DNA from: Canibacter zhoujuaniae
Lineage (GTDB): Bacteria; Actinomycetota; Actinomycetes; Actinomycetales; Microbacteriaceae
DNA: 64,000 bases
Direction of reading: 5' to 3'
Assembly (NCBI RefSeq): GCF_011752015.1
Contig: NZ_JAAIKA010000002.1
Coordinates: 62,001-126,000, forward strand
A program made the translations under genes and the position numbers. This document shows, piece by piece, positions 18,511 through 27,275 of the stretch. The first letter of the stretch is position 1, and the number at the start of each line of letters is the position of its first letter. Below the pieces are notes generated by a model. It saw only the letters and a list, made by a program, of their open reading frames with translations, ran no database searches and was not told the DNA's origin.

Positions 18511-18883
18511 TTTTTCAATCCAAAAGAAATCAGGGCGCATTATTGCGCTCGCTATGGCTGGCTTGTTGGCGGTAGGGGTGGCAGGTTGCAGCCCCACCAA
18601 GCCGGAGGTAACAGCCTCTGCGGAGGGGGTGACCGCCGCGGTTGAGGTGAGCGCTGTAGACAACGCATACTATCCGCAAACTGTGACAGTTAAAGTCGGT
18701 GAGGCTGTGCGGTGGACGTTTGACGGCGGTGCCAAACACGACGTTGTTGCAGCTGATGGCTCTTTCGTGAGTGAGCTGCAAAAGGGTGGCTCATTCACAC
18801 ACGTTTTCACCGAGCCCGGCAAATATGACTATGACTGTTCGATCCACCCAGAGATGCGCGGCACAGTTATTGTCGAGGAGTAA
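18500..18883 (+). CDS. cupredoxin-domain lipoprotein (blue copper protein)
   Basis: 127 residues from ATG 18500, overlapping the end of lpdA by 11 bp. Signal peptide with lipobox LAVGVAGC (Cys30), then a linker and a plastocyanin-like fold. Type 1 copper ligands are all visible: His80, Cys113, His116, Met119 (the DCSIHPEM motif). It is probably a membrane-tethered extracytoplasmic electron carrier or copper-binding protein. Overlap with the quinone dehydrogenase gene suggests co-transcription and perhaps a respiratory link, which is inference. It converges on the histidine kinase gene 11 bp further on. Confidence 0.9.
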   Translation: MFDSFSIQKKSGRIIALAMAGLLAVGVAGCSPTKPEVTASAEGVTAAVEVSAVDNAYYPQTVTVKVGEAVRWTFDGGAKHDVVAADGSFVSELQKGGSFTHVFTEPGKYDYDCSIHPEMRGTVIVEE

Positions 18884-18894
18884 ACGCTACGAGA

Positions 18895-20607
18895 TTAGTC
18901 GGCGCTGGTAGAGCCCGCGTCACGGCGCACACGGCGCCCGATGCGGCGCACACGCCCGGTCTTCGCTGTTCCCTTCGCAGCAGCTCCTGCTGCCTGTGCG
19001 CTGCGGCTCTGCTCAAACACTGTGGCGGCATCGAGCCCAGACTCAGAAGTTTCAAGCCCGAGGATTGGCTCGGCGAGTGGCAGCTCGACCCTGAAGGTTG
19101 CGCCGCCGCCCTCGGTCTCAATGCAGCGGACTGTGCCGTTGTGAGCATCAACAATAGAGCGCACGATTGAGAGCCCCAATCCGCTGCCACCGGTTTCACG
19201 GTTGCGGGAGGTGTCTGCGCGCCAGAAACGATCAAAAATTTTGTCGCGAATCTGTTCTGGCACGCCGTCTCCGTGATCACGAATCTCAAAAACGGCGTGC
19301 TCTCTACTGCAGGTGACAAACACCTCAATCGGAGTGCCCTCATTAGTGTGGCGGAGCGCGTTACCGATTAGGTTGGTCATCACCTGACGAATTTTGTGTT
19401 CATCGCCAAGCGCTCGCGGGTTGTGCGGGCACTCAATCGCGGTGATCACACGATTTGGTGCCTGTGCCATACCGTCGAAGGCGGCATCGCGTGCAAACCT
19501 GTTTAGGTCAAGCGGTTTTAATTCAAGCTCACGTTTCGCGTCAAGCCGTGCCAGGTTGAGCAGATCTTCAACGAGTGAGGTCATGCGGATCGCTTCCTTC
19601 TCGATACGATCCATAGCCTGCTCTATATGCTCAGTCTCCTGCAGCATACCCATCCGGTACATTTCTGCGTAGCCGCGCAAAGAGACCAGCGGCGTGCGCA
19701 GTTCATGGCCGGCATCACCAACAAAGCGGCGCATTTTATCGATTGTTTCGGCGCGCTCATTAAAGGCGTTATTGATCTGGTCGAGCATCACGTTTAGTGA
19801 CGTTCCCACATGGCCGACCTCCGTGTTTGGCGACGCCACATGAATACGTTTGGAGTAGTCACCGCGTGCGATTTCTCTAGCGGTTCGTTCAACCTCAGTG
19901 AGCGGTTCGAATGCAGCAGAGACGAAGATCCGCGTGAGCGCTGCGCCCAACAGAATCACCGCAATCCCAAAACCGGCGAAGATGCCAATATATTGCGCAG
20001 CAACCTGTTCGATTAGTTCGGTGGATCCGGCAACAAGCAGATAACCATCGATGTTGCCAAAGGCTGAGCCATAGACAGGAACCACTACGCCGCGCCAAAC
20101 GACGCCATCATCGTCGGTGAAATGGACGATTTGGTCTATCTCACTGGGGCTCTCCTCGATGTCGAGGTCGTTATCATTGCCCTGCGGGAAACCGCCGCCA
20201 AGTCCGTGACCGCCGGGGGAGACCGCTTCTATCTGCAGATCATCAATCTCAAGATGTTCGATCTCGGGCAGCACCGCAGCCTCAGAGTTTCGATTGTCGT
20301 AGAGAAAGTCTCCCTCCGCATCAAACATAGCTACGTAGTTGCGCCCCGGCGCATAAATCACATCGTTCCGGGTTATCTGATCCTGCTGCGCCCCGGGTTG
20401 CAGGGCGCTCACAGGGTTATTGCTGATAGCTCTGAGCTCAGTATCTTGGTTTGCGTAGAGTGAGGGTTTCAGCAGTGACATTGTGCCGACACCAGCAACC
20501 AACAGGCCGAGGCTCAAAATCAGCACCGTCACACCGGTCATTTTGGCGCGCAGAGGCACATCAGCCCAGCGCTGCAGCAGTGACCGATTAGTTTTAATCT
20601 TCATCAA
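18895..20607 (-). CDS. two-component sensor histidine kinase (TrcS/MprB-like)
   Basis: 570 residues. TM1 at about 23-46, an extracytoplasmic sensor of about 155 residues with an Asp/Gly-rich low-complexity loop (140-160), TM2 at about 204-228, then HAMP. HisKA box DAGHELRTPLVSLRGYAEM has His301. The ATPase has NLIGNALRHTNEG, DHGDGV, FDRFWRADTSRNR and GGSGLGLSI. The C-terminal tail beyond the kinase is Ala/Arg-rich. It overlaps the upstream response regulator gene by 14 bp, so they are a pair. Stimulus unknown; context (cupredoxin convergent) gives no direct hint. Confidence 0.92.
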   Translation of the reverse strand: MMKIKTNRSLLQRWADVPLRAKMTGVTVLILSLGLLVAGVGTMSLLKPSLYANQDTELRAISNNPVSALQPGAQQDQITRNDVIYAPGRNYVAMFDAEGDFLYDNRNSEAAVLPEIEHLEIDDLQIEAVSPGGHGLGGGFPQGNDNDLDIEESPSEIDQIVHFTDDDGVVWRGVVVPVYGSAFGNIDGYLLVAGSTELIEQVAAQYIGIFAGFGIAVILLGAALTRIFVSAAFEPLTEVERTAREIARGDYSKRIHVASPNTEVGHVGTSLNVMLDQINNAFNERAETIDKMRRFVGDAGHELRTPLVSLRGYAEMYRMGMLQETEHIEQAMDRIEKEAIRMTSLVEDLLNLARLDAKRELELKPLDLNRFARDAAFDGMAQAPNRVITAIECPHNPRALGDEHKIRQVMTNLIGNALRHTNEGTPIEVFVTCSREHAVFEIRDHGDGVPEQIRDKIFDRFWRADTSRNRETGGSGLGLSIVRSIVDAHNGTVRCIETEGGGATFRVELPLAEPILGLETSESGLDAATVFEQSRSAQAAGAAAKGTAKTGRVRRIGRRVRRDAGSTSAD

Positions 20608-21295
20608 CCTTCAGCATGTATCCAAAACCGCGCTTTGTTTGAATCAGTGATTCCTCAGTGAGCGGATCAAGCTTGCGTCGCAGATACGAGATATAAGACT
20701 CAACGATGCCAGCATCGCCGTTAAAATCGTACTCCCAAACATGATCGAGGATCTGGGTTTTTGACAGCACGCGGTTTGGGTTCTGCATCAGATAACGCAG
20801 CAGTTTGTATTCAGTCGGGCTGAGCTCAACAGAATTATCACCGACCTGCACTTCATGGGTGTCCTGATCCATGCGGATCGGCCCGATAGTGAGTGCGGTG
20901 TTGTCCTCTTCGGGCACAGTGCGGCGCAGAATTGCTTTAATGCGGGCAATGATCTCATCGAGGCTGAACGGTTTAGTAACGTAGTCATCGCCACCAACGC
21001 TTAAACCTTTGACCTTATCTTCCACATCATCTTTTGCGGTTAAGAACAGGATTGGGGAGGTGTAGCCTGCCTCCCGGAGCCGCTCGGTTACGCTAAAGCC
21101 GCTCATGTCGGGGAGCATCACGTCGAGCAGGATGAGGTCTGGTTCCTCTTCCAACACGGCAGAGATGGTCTGTGCGCCGTTTACAACCGCGCGCACACCG
21201 AACCCAGCGAAGCGCAAACTGGTCATTAGCAGTTCGCGGATGCTTGGCTCATCATCAACGATTAGGATTCGTGGACCTTTATTTTGCTGTGGCAT
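20594..21295 (-). CDS. OmpR-family response regulator, partner of the adjacent kinase
   Basis: 233 residues. Receiver: acidic pair DDE (14-16), phospho-acceptor Asp58 (LLDVMLPDMSG), Lys108 (VTKPF). Winged-helix output: LSPTEYKLLRYLMQNPNRVLSKTQILDHVW, then VESYISYLRRKLD and RGFGYML. Similar to TrcR/TcrA-type actinobacterial regulators. It is first in a two-gene operon with the kinase. Confidence 0.93.
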   Translation of the reverse strand: MPQQNKGPRILIVDDEPSIRELLMTSLRFAGFGVRAVVNGAQTISAVLEEEPDLILLDVMLPDMSGFSVTERLREAGYTSPILFLTAKDDVEDKVKGLSVGGDDYVTKPFSLDEIIARIKAILRRTVPEEDNTALTIGPIRMDQDTHEVQVGDNSVELSPTEYKLLRYLMQNPNRVLSKTQILDHVWEYDFNGDAGIVESYISYLRRKLDPLTEESLIQTKRGFGYMLKVDED

Positions 21296-21317
21296 AAGCT
21301 TAGTTTCTTATAGTTAC

Positions 21318-22976
21318 CTATGAGTCTGCTGAATATTTGGCAGCCAGGTCTTGAACTGTCAGCAGCTCATAGGCGTAACCCTGTTCGGCGAGAAAGCGCT
21401 GCCTGTTTTGCGCAAAGTCCTGGTCTACTGTGTCGCGTGTCACTAGCGTGTAGAAGTGGGCCTGCTTGCCGTCTGATTTCGGGCGCAGAATACGCCCGAG
21501 CCGCTGCGCCTCCTCCTGACGCGAACCGTAGCTGCCTGAGATCTGGATCGCGACAGACGCCTCAGGCAGATCGATAGAAAAGTTAGCAACCTTTGACACC
21601 ACAAGAGTCTGCACTCGCCCCGCTCGAAAGGCTGCAAACAGTTCTTCACGATCGCTCGTTGGGGTTTGCCCGGTAATTAACGGCACGTCCAAGGCCTCGG
21701 CTATCTGCTCGAGCTGGTCAATATACTGACCAATAATAAGGGACTGCTCACCGTCGTGGTGGGCTAAAATTTCCCGCGCAATATCTATCTTCTGCCTTGC
21801 GGTAGAGGCGATCCGATAGCGTTCGCGATCCTCTGCAGCGGCGTATTGCATTCTGGTATCGGCGTCGAGATCGATCCGCACCTCAAAACAGGTTGCCGGG
21901 GCGATGAACCCAGCGGCGGTCAGCTCATGCCACGGCACATCGAAACGTTTTGGCCCGATGAGACTGAAAACGTCACCCTCCCGACCGTCTTCGCGCACGA
22001 GTGTGGCGGTCAGCCCGAGGCGGCGTCGCGCCTGCAACTCGGCGGTAAGTTTGAACACAGGAGCCGGCAGCAGGTGCACTTCGTCGTAAATTATTAGCCC
22101 CCAGTTTTCGACACTCAGAAGCGATAAATGCGCATAGTTGCCGCCGCGTTTTGCGGTCAGAATCTGGTACGTCGCTATCGTAACGGGTTTTATTTCCTTG
22201 ACTTCGCCTGAATACTCACCGATGTCATCGGGTGTTAGATCGGTGCGTCGCAATAGCTCTTCTCGCCACTGCCGGGCACTTACTGTGTTGGTCACTAGGA
22301 TCAGTGTTTTTGCTGAAACTTCGGCGATTGCGCCAGCGCCGACAAGAGTTTTTCCAGCGCCGCACGGCAGCACAACAACGCCCGAGCCGCCGCGAGTAAA
22401 CGCTGATACGGCCGCACGCTGATAGTCACGCAACTGCCAATCATTCTCTACCAGGGCGACAGCGTGCGGGTCACCGGGGGTGTATCCCGCATGATCTGCC
22501 GCAGGCCAACCGCGCTTTAGAAGCTGCTGTTTTAGCTCGCCACGCGCCCAGTCTGAAACCTCATAAGTGCTTTCGTTGCGTTCACGCAGCAACAGTGGCG
22601 CGATCTTTTTATCGGTTACCACCTCGCGCAAAATGTCTGGTCTGTCACTTCTGATGAGCAGCGCGCCCTCTGCATCACGCACGATCTCGAGTTTGCCGTA
22701 GCGTGCAACAGTGTCGCAGATACTGTTTTTAACTGCCTCCGGAATCGGAAACTTTGCGTAGGAATTAAGTGTGTCTAGTATTTCTTCGGCATCGTGCCCT
22801 GCGGCGCGTGCGTTCCACAGCCCGAGACGAGTGATGCGATAGGTGTGAATATGTTCCGGTGCGCGCTCAAGCTCGGCAAACACGGCCAAGGCTTCTCGTG
22901 CAGCGCCCGCCTGTGGGTGATAGGTTTCCAACAACACAGTGTTGTCGCTCTGCACGATTAGCGGGCCAAAACTCAT
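21318..22976 (-). CDS. XPB/Rad25-type DNA repair helicase
   Basis: 552 residues. An N-terminal XPB domain (PLIVQSDNTVLLET) precedes the SF2 core. The Q-like segment LRDYQRAAV precedes Walker A CGAGKT (205-210). Motif II is DEVH (298-301), with TATL as motif III. The helicase C domain ends in SYGSRQEEAQRLGRILRPK (arginine fingers of motif VI). Bacterial XPB proteins are 3'-5' helicases presumed to act in DNA repair or transcription. The gene directly follows its helicase-associated partner (11-bp gap), a conserved actinobacterial pair. A TAGGCT lies 8 bases before the ATG and could be an extra leaderless start point inside the operon. Confidence 0.93.
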   Translation of the reverse strand: MSFGPLIVQSDNTVLLETYHPQAGAAREALAVFAELERAPEHIHTYRITRLGLWNARAAGHDAEEILDTLNSYAKFPIPEAVKNSICDTVARYGKLEIVRDAEGALLIRSDRPDILREVVTDKKIAPLLLRERNESTYEVSDWARGELKQQLLKRGWPAADHAGYTPGDPHAVALVENDWQLRDYQRAAVSAFTRGGSGVVVLPCGAGKTLVGAGAIAEVSAKTLILVTNTVSARQWREELLRRTDLTPDDIGEYSGEVKEIKPVTIATYQILTAKRGGNYAHLSLLSVENWGLIIYDEVHLLPAPVFKLTAELQARRRLGLTATLVREDGREGDVFSLIGPKRFDVPWHELTAAGFIAPATCFEVRIDLDADTRMQYAAAEDRERYRIASTARQKIDIAREILAHHDGEQSLIIGQYIDQLEQIAEALDVPLITGQTPTSDREELFAAFRAGRVQTLVVSKVANFSIDLPEASVAIQISGSYGSRQEEAQRLGRILRPKSDGKQAHFYTLVTRDTVDQDFAQNRQRFLAEQGYAYELLTVQDLAAKYSADS

Positions 22977-22987
22977 AACTATCCAGC

Positions 22988-24772
22988 CTACTCTGGCCGG
23001 GATAGAATCTCAGCTTCACAAATCGCACTCACCGGCACTGTTCGCTCTACCTGCTGAACTGCATCGTAGAGGCGCACACGATCTGCGCTTAAAGTTTTTG
23101 CTACCGCAACCACTTCTATTTGACCTGTGTTAGAAGTGAGTAGTAAACGAAGGTTTGCGCCGGTGTGTATCGCGTACTCTAAACAGATTGAGATGCGGTC
23201 TGCGCTGCTCTCTTTGAGATGCGCAGCAGTTTTTGTGAAGTCTTTAGCGGGCGGAGTGTTGGTGCGCCTGTGCCTTGGTTGCAGCTGCGCTGCCGCGGCA
23301 AGCATTTCTGAAAATGGTCGCTGTGCGACAAAGTAGTGAGCATCCTGTAAAACGGCAGAGATATTAAGCGGCGCGAGCGGGCTTGTGAGTGTCGTTTCGC
23401 TGGACCCTGGCGTGAGTGAAAGCGCCTGCAGGGCGCGATCCTCATGCATTAATTTGGCTGTGTTTACTGATTTTGTATGAAGCAGTGTGAGCCGGCCAGA
23501 CTGGTGTGGCGTTAAGCGCACAACCCGGTCAGAGTCGCGTATGTCTTTGATTAAGAAAGTGAGTGAGCTGGGTACGTCAGTGATGCTTAGCTCTGCCAAC
23601 AGGCTCAACCACTCCTGCGTGGTGCGACTGTCGTTGAGCACACCGCGTGCGATGCTGGCTTCAGTGAAGCGGTAGACCGTCGCCACGCCGCTCTGCTCAA
23701 TATCTGCCAACTCTAAAAGCAGAATTTCTGTTTCTGGCGATAGCGGTTGCGGCGCAATAGCCGACAGATCTGGTTGGATAATCACCTGCTGGCCGGGGGA
23801 TGGCAGTAGCGCGCTAAGTTCTGTGGCAGCTTGGTTCAGCTCGTTGATGCTGCTCACTGCGGGAACTGCAAGCAGCTGCAACAGAGTCGCATCAGATTTC
23901 AGCTGCTGTGCGCGTTTTGGTGACTGCGGGCTGAGCTGTGCAAGCAAGCGGCTAACGGCTGTCAGCGCGTCGGTTTGGGTCACTGCAATTTCGGCAAGCA
24001 ATTGCGGATCGGCGCTTGAGTATCCGGCTGCAGCGAGAATTCGCCAGCTAGCGGCAGTATCTGCGGTGAGCCACTCTCGTAACTGTGCGCCCGCGCTTGA
24101 AAAACCAGTGCTATCTGTTAGCAGGTTACAGTCTAAAGCGAGGTTTAAAAGCATTAAAGTTTGGTGCTCACTGAGCGCGAGCGTTTGCGCTGCTCGGGTA
24201 AGAGATTTTGTGACGACTCTGGTGGTGTCATCGAGACTGATGGGGTTGCGGATCAGGTGCACGCAAAGCTGGGTTACCTGCGCGACGGCTGTCGCGGCGT
24301 GCGTCCACCAATTTGTGCGATCTGTTGGGCTGTTATAAATCGCAAAGTTTTGTGTGTCACGGTCGGGTATGAGCATCGCGCGCCAGCGCTGCGCTGCGTG
24401 CTCGAGTGCTGCAATATCAAGCGACGGCTCTTCCGCTGTGTTAGCAGTCGCATGCACGGTGCGCGCCCAAGATTTAACAGGGTCTGGTATGCGCGTCGAT
24501 CCGCCCCTCTCTTTGTATGCTAACCCGAGAGTGTGCAGAGTTTCTAGCCAAGCTGCTGGGGCGGTGTGTGCGACAGCGGGGTGGGCAAGCGCCGCAAGCT
24601 CGGCGCGTGTGAGAAACGCACTGCAGGCGTTGAGACTGTTCGGCTGCAACAGCTGGGCAGCAAGCCGTACGAAAGTATCTGCTCGGCGCGGTTTTCGTAA
24701 CGCGATGAGGCTCAGCAGATGCTCGAGCGAGAGGGCGCTCAGGTGCTCCGCAAGATGCAGGATATCCGGCAT
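22988..24772 (-). CDS. helicase-associated (Helicase_C_3-type) protein, XPB partner
   Basis: 594 residues. No ATPase motifs. The N-terminus (LSLEHLLSLIALRKPRRADTFVRLAAQLL) resembles winged-helix repeats. The middle to C-terminal part (VIIQPDLSAIAPQPLSPETEILLLELADIEQSG..YRFTEASIARGVLNDSRTTQEWLSLL) is the XPB/Ssl2-like helicase-associated domain. It starts one base after the stop of the 84-residue membrane protein gene and is followed by XPB, giving a three-gene operon. By analogy with archaeal XPB-Bax1, it may be a DNA-processing or loading partner; that is inference. Confidence 0.82.
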   Translation of the reverse strand: MPDILHLAEHLSALSLEHLLSLIALRKPRRADTFVRLAAQLLQPNSLNACSAFLTRAELAALAHPAVAHTAPAAWLETLHTLGLAYKERGGSTRIPDPVKSWARTVHATANTAEEPSLDIAALEHAAQRWRAMLIPDRDTQNFAIYNSPTDRTNWWTHAATAVAQVTQLCVHLIRNPISLDDTTRVVTKSLTRAAQTLALSEHQTLMLLNLALDCNLLTDSTGFSSAGAQLREWLTADTAASWRILAAAGYSSADPQLLAEIAVTQTDALTAVSRLLAQLSPQSPKRAQQLKSDATLLQLLAVPAVSSINELNQAATELSALLPSPGQQVIIQPDLSAIAPQPLSPETEILLLELADIEQSGVATVYRFTEASIARGVLNDSRTTQEWLSLLAELSITDVPSSLTFLIKDIRDSDRVVRLTPHQSGRLTLLHTKSVNTAKLMHEDRALQALSLTPGSSETTLTSPLAPLNISAVLQDAHYFVAQRPFSEMLAAAAQLQPRHRRTNTPPAKDFTKTAAHLKESSADRISICLEYAIHTGANLRLLLTSNTGQIEVVAVAKTLSADRVRLYDAVQQVERTVPVSAICEAEILSRPE

Positions 24773-25027
24773 CTATTTTGCTAACTGCTTTTTGCGACGC
24801 TTCCTGGAATCAAGAAAAAGCAGGGTGAAGAGCATCGCGAACCCGACCGGGAGGCCAACGTAGGCGATCCAGACAAGCTGGCGGATCCCGTTGCGGTTGA
24901 GCTCTTCAGGTGAGAGAAATACCGCAAAGATAAGTGTTACAAAAAATGCGAGCACCGAAATTAGGATCAGTGAAACCGAGCCCCACCCGAGGAATAATTC
25001 TAGCCGTGACGACTGTTTTTTACTCAC
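24773..25027 (-). CDS. small two-helix membrane protein
   Basis: 84 residues from a GTG at 25027. Two hydrophobic helices (about 16-35 and 48-70) are flanked by Lys/Arg; the C-terminus is LDSRKRRKKQLAK. The GTG lies 7 bases after TAGACT, a leaderless promoter that would drive the helicase-associated gene and XPB too. Homologues in this family are often mislabelled as multidrug ABC transporter ATPase although no ATPase motif is present. Function unknown. Confidence 0.72.
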   Translation of the reverse strand: MSKKQSSRLELFLGWGSVSLILISVLAFFVTLIFAVFLSPEELNRNGIRQLVWIAYVGLPVGFAMLFTLLFLDSRKRRKKQLAK

Positions 25028-25101
25028 AGGGCTAAGTCTAGTCGACAGCGCAATTACGGCGCTAAGCTAGGTGTGAAGAAAACTGTAAAGAAAGAGGGCA
25101 T

Positions 25102-25479
25102 ATGCCAACCGGAAAAGTTCGGTTCTTTGACGAAGAAAAGGGATTTGGTTTCATCTCAGGTGAGGGCGGTCAGCAGGTTTATGTGCACGCCTCGGTGCTT
25201 GGTGATGACGATGAGCTGTATCCTGGCGCCCGTGTTGAATACTCCGTGGTTGACGGGCGTCGTGGCCCGCAGGCTCTCTCGGTAAAACTGCTAACCGCCC
25301 CACGCCCGGTGCGTCGCAACCGGAAGCGCCCAGACGATTTGACGGTTATCGTGGAAGACCTGATGAAGCTGCTCGACGCTGCGGGTGAGAAGCTCAAGGT
25401 TGGTCAGTATCCGGATCGGAAGCAGTCGCGCATGCTGGCCACTCTGTTGCGCAGCGTGGCAGAAGAATTTGACGCTTAG
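25102..25479 (+). CDS. cold-shock domain protein with C-terminal extension
   Basis: 125 residues. CSD at 1-65: GKVRFFDEEKGFGFIS (RNP1), then VYVHASVL (RNP2). Unlike the usual 67-residue Csp proteins, it carries about 60 further residues, Arg-rich then helical (DDLTVIVEDLMKLLDAAGEKLK), as in actinobacterial CspB-like long forms. It binds single-stranded nucleic acid. GAAAGAGGG precedes the ATG. The next gene (DUF3027) starts 14 bp on, and this pairing recurs in actinobacteria. Confidence 0.9.
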   Translation: MPTGKVRFFDEEKGFGFISGEGGQQVYVHASVLGDDDELYPGARVEYSVVDGRRGPQALSVKLLTAPRPVRRNRKRPDDLTVIVEDLMKLLDAAGEKLKVGQYPDRKQSRMLATLLRSVAEEFDA

Positions 25480-25493
25480 AGATTAAAAAATAC

Positions 25494-26084
25494 ATGGCAG
25501 TAAACACTGAAGATAACGGCAGCGAAAATATCGTGCTGGAGCTTGACGCCGCAACTATTGAGCAGGGAGTCAAGCTCGCCCGTGAAACTCTGTTAGCAGA
25601 CTTAGCCACAGCCGAGGAAGTCGGCGAACTTGTGAGCGTGCGAGCAGAGGCGCCGCGGGTGGCCACAATACTGTTTGCATACAGCGGCACGACCTACGAA
25701 GGTTGGTTGTGGGCGGTGAGCGTGACTCAGGTCGCAGATGATGCACCGCTGACCGTGCTTGAAACTGAGTTGATTGCGGGAGAGAATTCCATTGTGGCGC
25801 CAGAGTGGGTGCCATGGAGTGTGCGTTTGGCACAGTTCCGTGAGGCACGCGCGGCTGCGGCCGCCGAGGAAGCTGCAGCTGCCGCCGCCGCTCACGAGGA
25901 GCTTGATGAAGACGACGTTGACCCCGAAGACGATCTGCTCGAAAATGACTTCACGGATTTTGACGACGAGATGGACGGCATCGACATCGATGAGCTTGAC
26001 GACTCCGACAGTGAGGACGAGCTTGACAGCAAGGACGAACCCGATAACGAAGACGAGTCTGCTGAAGACTCAGAAGGCGATTAG
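25494..26084 (+). CDS. DUF3027-type acidic protein
   Basis: 196 residues. N-terminal 110 residues form the conserved part (ARETLLADLATAEEVGELVSV..GWLWAVSVTQV..ENSIVAPEWVPWSVRLAQFREA). An Ala-rich helix follows. The last 60 residues are nearly all Asp/Glu/Ser (DDVDPEDDLLENDFTDFDDEMDGID and similar). No catalytic motif is recognised; the acidic tail could bind basic proteins or mimic nucleic acid. Likely co-transcribed with the cold-shock gene. Its end overlaps the convergent serC by 4 bp. Confidence 0.78.
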   Translation: MAVNTEDNGSENIVLELDAATIEQGVKLARETLLADLATAEEVGELVSVRAEAPRVATILFAYSGTTYEGWLWAVSVTQVADDAPLTVLETELIAGENSIVAPEWVPWSVRLAQFREARAAAAAEEAAAAAAAHEELDEDDVDPEDDLLENDFTDFDDEMDGIDIDELDDSDSEDELDSKDEPDNEDESAEDSEGD

Positions 26085-27196
26085 TCGAGGCGCTCAACCA
26101 CGTAGTCGATGCAGGCGATCAGCTTTTCAACGTCTGCCGGATCAATCGCAGTGAATGTTGCAATACGCAACTGATTGCGACCGAGCTTACGGTATGGCTC
26201 AGTGTCCACGATGCCGTTTGCGCGCAAAGCTTTTGAAATCGCACTTGCGTCAACATCTGCATTGAAATCGATTGTTGCAACCACCTGTGAGCGCGCATCA
26301 GCGTCAGCTACGAAAGGAGTTGCGAAACTGCGCTCTGCTGCCCAAGTGTAGAGCAGCTGTGATGAGTGCTTGGTGCGCTCAGACGCCCACTCAAGGCCAC
26401 CCTGTGAGAGGATCCACCGCAGCTGCTCGTCCATCAACGCCAGCGGCGCGATAGCCGGGGTGTTGAGAGTCTGCTGGAGCCTAGAGTTATTAACCGCGGT
26501 TTGCAGGTTCAGGGTGTCTGGAATGTAGCGGTCGGTGCCGTCTATCTCTGCGATGCGTGCGATAGCAGCAGGGGACATTAGCGCAAACCAGATACCCCCG
26601 TCACTCGCGAAATTCTTCTGCGGTGAGAAATAGTAAACATCAACATTAGCGGCATCAAAGTCGATCCCACCGGCGGCGCTTGTTGCATCTACAACGGTCA
26701 GTTGCCCATCTTTGCCGTAGCGGCGGATCGGGCTCATAACGCCGGTCGAGGTTTCGTTGTGTGCGTACGCGAAAATATCGACATCACTGGCGTCAACATT
26801 TTGCGCGAGGGTGCCAGGTTCACCCTTGATAACCGCAGGATCCGCAAGCCACGGAGCTTTTTTAGCAGCCGCAGCAAACTTCGAGCTGAACTCACCACAG
26901 GTGGCAAACTGGCCTTTTTCTTTGATGAGTGAGTGCACAGCCGCATCCCAGAAGCTGGTTGCGCCGCCGTTACCGAGCACAATTTCGTAACCCTCCGGTG
27001 CCCTGAAAAGGTCACGCAGCTGTTCTTGCACACTATTGACAAGATTCTTAACCGAAGCCTGCCGGTGCGAAGTGCCCAGCACAGTCGGCTGCAAGCTTGC
27101 CAGGAAGCTCACCTGCTCATCGCGGACTTTTGAAGGCCCGCATCCGAAGCGGCCATCGACGGGACGAATTTCAGCAGGAATCTCAATATGCGCCAT
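26081..27196 (-). CDS. serC: phosphoserine aminotransferase
   Basis: 371 residues. Fold-type I PLP enzyme of the actinobacterial SerC group: FGCGPSKVRDEQ at the start, LGNGGATSFWDAA, AHNETSTGV, DATSAAGG and the PLP Lys194 in FSPQKNFASDGG. It transfers the amino group from glutamate to 3-phosphohydroxypyruvate in serine synthesis. The ATG at 27196 is 6 bases after TAAAAT; the intervening AGGAG touches the ATG, so a leaderless start is more likely. Location beside DUF3027/csp matches other actinobacteria. Confidence 0.94.
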   Translation of the reverse strand: MAHIEIPAEIRPVDGRFGCGPSKVRDEQVSFLASLQPTVLGTSHRQASVKNLVNSVQEQLRDLFRAPEGYEIVLGNGGATSFWDAAVHSLIKEKGQFATCGEFSSKFAAAAKKAPWLADPAVIKGEPGTLAQNVDASDVDIFAYAHNETSTGVMSPIRRYGKDGQLTVVDATSAAGGIDFDAANVDVYYFSPQKNFASDGGIWFALMSPAAIARIAEIDGTDRYIPDTLNLQTAVNNSRLQQTLNTPAIAPLALMDEQLRWILSQGGLEWASERTKHSSQLLYTWAAERSFATPFVADADARSQVVATIDFNADVDASAISKALRANGIVDTEPYRKLGRNQLRIATFTAIDPADVEKLIACIDYVVERLD

Positions 27197-27275
27197 ACTC
27201 CTATTTTAAACGGCATTTTTCAGGTCTGCGGCACTATGCTTGAGGATAATTGCGACCATCAAGGAGGATTCTCAA

